Source of the DNA: Vibrio ichthyoenteri ATCC 700023
Lineage (GTDB): Bacteria; Pseudomonadota; Gammaproteobacteria; Enterobacterales; Vibrionaceae
Length of the DNA stretch: 33,861 bases
Assembly: GCF_000222605.1 (NCBI RefSeq)
Contig: NZ_AFWF01000026.1
Location: forward strand, 1 to 33,861
Direction: 5' to 3'
Under the pieces are notes generated by a model. That model was not told the DNA's origin. It saw only the letters and a program-made list of their open reading frames with translations, and made no database searches. Positions 30,452-33,861 of the stretch are shown here, one piece after another (position 1 is the stretch's first letter; each line of letters begins with the position of its first letter). The position numbers were made by a program, and so were the translations under genes.

Positions 30452-30679
30452 ATGGAATTATCAAAATTACAGCAAGGGCAAGAAGCTACCATTACCGGTT
30501 TTAATGAATTGTCGAATGACGTTCGAAAGAAACTGATGGTGATGGGGTTATTGCCAAATACGCCGATCAAATTAATCCGCTTTGCCCCAATGGGTGACCC
30601 CCTTCAAGTTGAAGTGCGTGGGGTTTCTATTGCGGTGCGTGCGAATATTGCTGCGTCAATTTTGGTAGAGGTAAAATAA
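30452..30679 (+). CDS. feoA: Ferrous iron transport protein FeoA
   Basis: The 75-residue protein is a small SH3-like cytoplasmic FeoA. It shows the family pattern MELSKLQQGQEATITGF at the start, then VRKKLMVMGLLPNTPI and DPLQVEVRGVSIAVR. FeoA is needed for FeoB-dependent iron uptake and is thought to contact FeoB at the membrane; in V. cholerae FeoA, FeoB and FeoC form a large complex. The stop TAA shares its last base with the feoB ATG (TAATG), so translation is coupled. The ribosome-binding site is poor. A Fur box precedes the gene. Confidence 0.95.
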   Translation: MELSKLQQGQEATITGFNELSNDVRKKLMVMGLLPNTPIKLIRFAPMGDPLQVEVRGVSIAVRANIAASILVEVK

Positions 30680-32949
30680 TGGACTATAAAATACTGACAG
30701 TCGGTAATCCAAATAGTGGTAAGACAACACTGTTTAACGGTCTAACTGGCGCGAAACAGCAAGTTGGTAACTGGGCGGGTGTGACTGTCGAGAAAAAAAC
30801 AGGTCGTTTTAACCATTCTGGTGATTCCTTTTTTCTGACCGACCTGCCGGGGATTTATGCGCTTGATAGCGGCAATGATGGCAACAGTATTGACGAGTCG
30901 ATTGCTTCTCGTGCGGTGCTTACTCATCCAGCGGATTTGATTGTCAACGTTGTTGATGCGACATGTCTCGAGCGAAGCTTATATATGACGTTGCAATTAC
31001 GTGAATTGGGTCGCCCAATGATCGTAGTACTTAATAAAATGGATGCACTGAAAAGAGAGCGCCAAGTTATTGATACCAAAGCACTGGAAAAAATGTTGGG
31101 TTGTCCGGTGTTTGCTATTTCGGCCAATAATAAAGGCCAAGTGGTGCAATTCAAACAATTGCTCCACAAATTAGTCGTACAAGGTGTCACTCTTGATGAA
31201 TTGCATTTAGAGTATGACGCAACGTTTGAGCGTGAAATTAGCAACATCATGCCGATTTTTGCGGGCCAAGAAGTTGCTGCTCGAGCGCTGGCTATCCGCG
31301 CGCTTGAAAATGACGTATTGGTGCTGAACTCCGTGAAATCGGAGCAGCGAGATGTGATTGCCCAAGCTCACAATGCATTGGAGATTGACATCGATCTGCA
31401 TGTTGCTGATGTCAAATATACGTTCTTGCATGAACAGTGTAAAAAGGTCCGTCGTAGCGAAGGTAAGTTAAGCCATAGCTTTACTGAGAAAGTCGATAAC
31501 ATCATTCTTAATAAGTGGGTTGGTGTGCCATTCTTCTTTGTCGTGATGTACTTGATGTTCATGTTTTCAATCAATGTTGGTGGTTCGTTCATCGATTTCT
31601 TTGATATCGGGGTTGGGGCTGTGCTCGTGGATGGTGGTCACTATCTGCTTGATGGGCATCTACCAGTATGGTTGGTGACCTTAATCGCTGATGGTGTTGG
31701 TGGCGGTATTCAAACGGTGGCGACGTTTATCCCGGTGATTGCCTGTCTCTACCTATTCCTAGCGGTTCTCGAAAGCTCTGGTTATATGTCTCGTGCTGCT
31801 TTTGTACTAGACAAAGTGATGCAGAAGATTGGTTTGCCGGGTAAAGCATTTGTGCCATTGGTCTTAGGTTTTGGCTGTAACGTACCTTCAATCATGGCGA
31901 CTCGTACACTTGATCAAGAGCGCGAACGTAAACTAGCGGCGTCAATGGCACCCTTTATGTCGTGCGGTGCTCGTCTACCGGTTTATGCTTTGTTTGCGGC
32001 GGCATTCTTCCCAGAAAGCGGCCAGAATGTGATCTTTGCTTTGTACTTACTCGGCATTGCTGCCGCTGTCTTTACCGGTTATGTGTTGAAGAAGACGCTT
32101 TACCCGGGTTCTAGTGACAGTCTAGTGATGGAAATGCCTGATTACGAACTGCCAACAATGCAGAACGTGATGATCAAAACATGGCAAAAGCTTAAGCGCT
32201 TTGTCTTGGGCGCCGGTAAAACCATTGTAGTGGTTGTCACCATCCTAAGCTTCTTAAACTCAATTGGCACCGATGGTAGCTTTGGCAATGAAGACAGCGA
32301 AAACTCAGTGTTATCGAAAGCATCTCAGGTGGTGACACCAATCTTCGCTCCTATGGGTGTGAGAGAAGATAACTGGCCTGCAACGGTGGGTATTATTACC
32401 GGTATATTTGCTAAAGAAGCAGTGGTCGGTACACTAAACAGTTTGTATGCACCTGCAGAAGGTGATGATGCGGAATTCGACTTGATGGCGAGCCTACATG
32501 AAGCGCTAATGACGATTCCTGATAACCTAGCCGGTCTTAACTATTCAGATCCTCTTGGGGTCGAAGTTGGTGATTTAACTGACAGCTCGGCGGTAGCAGA
32601 AGATCAGGAAGTGGACGCTTCAATCTTTGGGAATCTACAAGGGTACTTTGCTAGTAGCCATGCAGCATTTGCTTACCTAATCTTCATCTTGCTGTACACA
32701 CCATGTGTTGCTGCAATGGGGGCTTATGTACGTGAGTTTGGTCCTAAATATGCTCGTTTTATTGCGGTGTGGACGATGGGACTCGCTTACGGCAGTGCAA
32801 CTCTCTATTACCAAGCGAGCCATTTTGCTGATCATCCAGTGACCAGTGCTGCTTGGATTGGTGGGATTTTAGCGCTAAGTGGCTTGACGTATCGTGGCCT
32901 AAAAGCAGCAGGTAAGAAACAGCAAAATCTAGAGGTACAGATTGCATGA
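30679..32949 (+). CDS. feoB: Ferrous iron transporter FeoB
   Basis: The 756-residue inner-membrane protein imports Fe2+. The N-terminal G domain has G1 GNPNSGKTT (residues 9-17), G3 DLPG (55-58), G4 NKMD (119-122) and a SANN G5-like loop. A helical GDI-like part follows to about 265. The membrane part starts near residue 275 and contains the two Gate regions, including FGCNVPSIMATRT and MSCGARLPVYALFAAAFF, with conserved cysteines. A second Gate part follows around 565 (GIITGIFAKEAVVGTLN) and near 675 (LLYTPCVAAMGAYVRE). The C-terminus is a short charged tail. Start and stop overlap feoA by 1 nt and feoC by 4 nt, indicating one tightly coupled operon. Confidence 0.98.
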   Translation: MDYKILTVGNPNSGKTTLFNGLTGAKQQVGNWAGVTVEKKTGRFNHSGDSFFLTDLPGIYALDSGNDGNSIDESIASRAVLTHPADLIVNVVDATCLERSLYMTLQLRELGRPMIVVLNKMDALKRERQVIDTKALEKMLGCPVFAISANNKGQVVQFKQLLHKLVVQGVTLDELHLEYDATFEREISNIMPIFAGQEVAARALAIRALENDVLVLNSVKSEQRDVIAQAHNALEIDIDLHVADVKYTFLHEQCKKVRRSEGKLSHSFTEKVDNIILNKWVGVPFFFVVMYLMFMFSINVGGSFIDFFDIGVGAVLVDGGHYLLDGHLPVWLVTLIADGVGGGIQTVATFIPVIACLYLFLAVLESSGYMSRAAFVLDKVMQKIGLPGKAFVPLVLGFGCNVPSIMATRTLDQERERKLAASMAPFMSCGARLPVYALFAAAFFPESGQNVIFALYLLGIAAAVFTGYVLKKTLYPGSSDSLVMEMPDYELPTMQNVMIKTWQKLKRFVLGAGKTIVVVVTILSFLNSIGTDGSFGNEDSENSVLSKASQVVTPIFAPMGVREDNWPATVGIITGIFAKEAVVGTLNSLYAPAEGDDAEFDLMASLHEALMTIPDNLAGLNYSDPLGVEVGDLTDSSAVAEDQEVDASIFGNLQGYFASSHAAFAYLIFILLYTPCVAAMGAYVREFGPKYARFIAVWTMGLAYGSATLYYQASHFADHPVTSAAWIGGILALSGLTYRGLKAAGKKQQNLEVQIA

Positions 32950-33176
32950 TATTGACTGAATTGAAGCAACACATCGATGCACAGGGAAGTGCCTCGCGCA
33001 GTGAATTAGCGAAAAAATTTGCCCTAAGTGAAGATGGTGTTGACGCGATGCTGTCGGTTTGGATTAAGAAAGGCGTGATTTCACGTATGATCGATACCAA
33101 TAAAGCTCAGCATATTACTCGCGTACGATATTCAGTTAACAAGCAAGATAGTTTGTCTTTGACGGTAACCATGTAG
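32946..33176 (+). CDS. feoC: FeoC-like winged-helix protein without cysteines
   Basis: The 76-residue protein has the FeoC winged-helix pattern (MILTELKQHIDAQGSASRSELAKKF, in parts, then DAMLSVWIKKGVISRM). Enterobacterial FeoC has four cysteines that hold a redox-sensitive Fe-S cluster; this protein has none. Loss of these cysteines is known for Vibrio FeoC, where the protein still helps assemble the Feo complex. The start overlaps the feoB stop by 4 nt (ATGA). A transcription-factor role is therefore unlikely to depend on an Fe-S cluster here. Confidence 0.92.
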   Translation: MILTELKQHIDAQGSASRSELAKKFALSEDGVDAMLSVWIKKGVISRMIDTNKAQHITRVRYSVNKQDSLSLTVTM

Positions 33177-33196
33177 TTATCGTTAATAACAGCAAT

Positions 33197-33225
33197 AAAA
33201 ACGCCACTCTCGAAGTGGCGTTTTT
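33197..33225. terminator. Bidirectional terminator between feoC and the HIT gene
   Basis: An 8-bp stem (acgccact at 33201-33208, agtggcgt at 33214-33221) with a 5-nt loop has an A run before it and T run after it. Confidence 0.9.
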
Positions 33226-33252
33226 GTATTTGAAGCGCGGTCGCTTTTGCCA

Positions 33253-33681
33253 CTAGGCTTTAGTAAATAGACTGCTGAGACCAAGTACGTTACGAATACG
33301 ATGATGGAGATTCTGTTGCTCTTCGTCATCGCGGAAAACACCTTGGGTATTGCCCCATATCGGCCCCGGCCAAGCCGCATCCGTTTGGAAGCGAGCGATA
33401 TGATGAATGTGCAGTTGTGGCACCATATTACCTAATGCGCCGAGGTTAAGTTTGTCTGGCTGGAAGGTCGCTTCTAATGCTTGGCTGACGGCTTGAGACT
33501 CTAACAGGAATTGCTGTTGCTCATGCATAGGAAGGTGGTGCAGCTCTTTGAGGTTATTACGTTGTGGTACCAAAATAACCCATGGCACTGTGTTGTCTTT
33601 ATGCAAAAGCGCGACACAAAGAGGGAAGTGACCCAGTACCGTGGTGTCTTTAGCCAGTTGAGGGTGTAGTTCAAAGCTCAT
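33253..33681 (-). CDS. HIT family nucleotide-binding protein
   Basis: The 142-residue protein belongs to the histidine triad superfamily. The active-site strand reads VPQLHIHHIARFQTDAAWPGP (residues 88-107 in part). The usual HxHxH is QLHIH here (Gln89, His91, His93), a form common in this proteobacterial subfamily, where the typical sequence is QLHVHVIAR. The following DAAWPGPIWG is also characteristic. Members are nucleoside phosphoramidate or dinucleotide hydrolases, or bind nucleotides without known substrate; this one cannot be assigned. It converges with feoABC, separated by a bidirectional terminator, and seems to be a single-gene unit. Confidence 0.92.
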   Translation of the reverse strand: MSFELHPQLAKDTTVLGHFPLCVALLHKDNTVPWVILVPQRNNLKELHHLPMHEQQQFLLESQAVSQALEATFQPDKLNLGALGNMVPQLHIHHIARFQTDAAWPGPIWGNTQGVFRDDEEQQNLHHRIRNVLGLSSLFTKA

Positions 33682-33760
33682 GATCGTTCCAATTGATGGT
33701 TTTGGTTGAGTATAAGGTTGGAGGAAGGGGGTGGCTAGGTCATTGACAACTAAATGCGAG

Positions 33761-33795
33761 ATTCCCTATCACGTTCGTTCCTCACTGTAGGGAAT
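33761..33795. repeat. Small dispersed-type inverted repeat
   Basis: Perfect 8-bp arms attcccta (33761-33768) and tagggaat (33788-33795) enclose a 19-nt loop containing acgttcgttcctcactg. The sequence resembles short repeats scattered between genes in Vibrio chromosomes. Copy number cannot be judged here. Confidence 0.5.
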
Positions 33796-33820
33796 GACGG
33801 TTCTGGATTTTTGTCGATAG

Positions 33821-33835
33821 GCCTGCATGGCAGGC
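33821..33835. repeat. Short hairpin
   Basis: A perfect 6-bp stem gcctgc/gcaggc with an atg loop lies 25 nt after the preceding inverted repeat and may belong to the same element. No T run follows. Confidence 0.4.
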
Positions 33836-33861
33836 TAGGGCTTGCTCTTCCGTAGACAAAA

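Overview
The window is chromosomal DNA from a gammaproteobacterium of the genus Vibrio or a very close relative. The basis is the gene order epmC-yfcL-mnmC-fabB-pdxB-asd-fimV/hubP-truA-accD-folC-dedD-cvpA-purF, a very long acidic HubP-type FimV, a FeoC without cysteines, and the moderate GC content. No rRNA, tRNA, CRISPR array, prophage or intact insertion sequence was seen. The species cannot be named from the sequence.

Layout. 1-1.5 kb: a TRIC-family membrane protein (minus) divergent from the EF-P hydroxylase epmC. 1.5-4.1 kb: a minus-strand pair encoding a large secreted propeller/GEVED/LruC protein and a small lipoprotein. 4.3-6.3 kb: a Sel1-repeat lipoprotein gene interrupted by an in-frame TAA, then yfcL and a flavin reductase. 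6.4-12.3 kb: mnmC (minus), then fabB with a structured 3' UTR that looks like the FarS small RNA, then pdxB and asd overlapping by 4 nt. 12.5-17.4 kb: the polar organiser gene fimV/hubP with a 24.5-copy hexanucleotide tract. 17.5-23.5 kb: truA, accD, folC, dedD, cvpA and purF, with a PurR operator before cvpA-purF.

23.5-33.2 kb is a metal-uptake block. znuCB (minus) and znuA (plus) are divergent and share a strong Zur box. Next comes a 1124-residue membrane protein with a periplasmic propeller, a Y_Y_Y domain, one membrane helix, a degenerate histidine-kinase-like part and a C-terminal AraC-type DNA-binding domain. It is followed by an 839-nt gene-free stretch and then feoABC behind a good Fur box. 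A HIT-family gene (minus) and dispersed repeats close the window.

The most interesting observations are the kinase-less membrane-bound AraC-type regulator between zinc and iron uptake genes, and a probable minus-strand small RNA with four hairpins and its own terminator in the gap before feoA. The putative FarS RNA in the fabB 3' UTR, the broken Sel1 gene and the repeat tract in hubP come next. All functional statements rest on reading protein motifs and sequence by eye; no database search was run.
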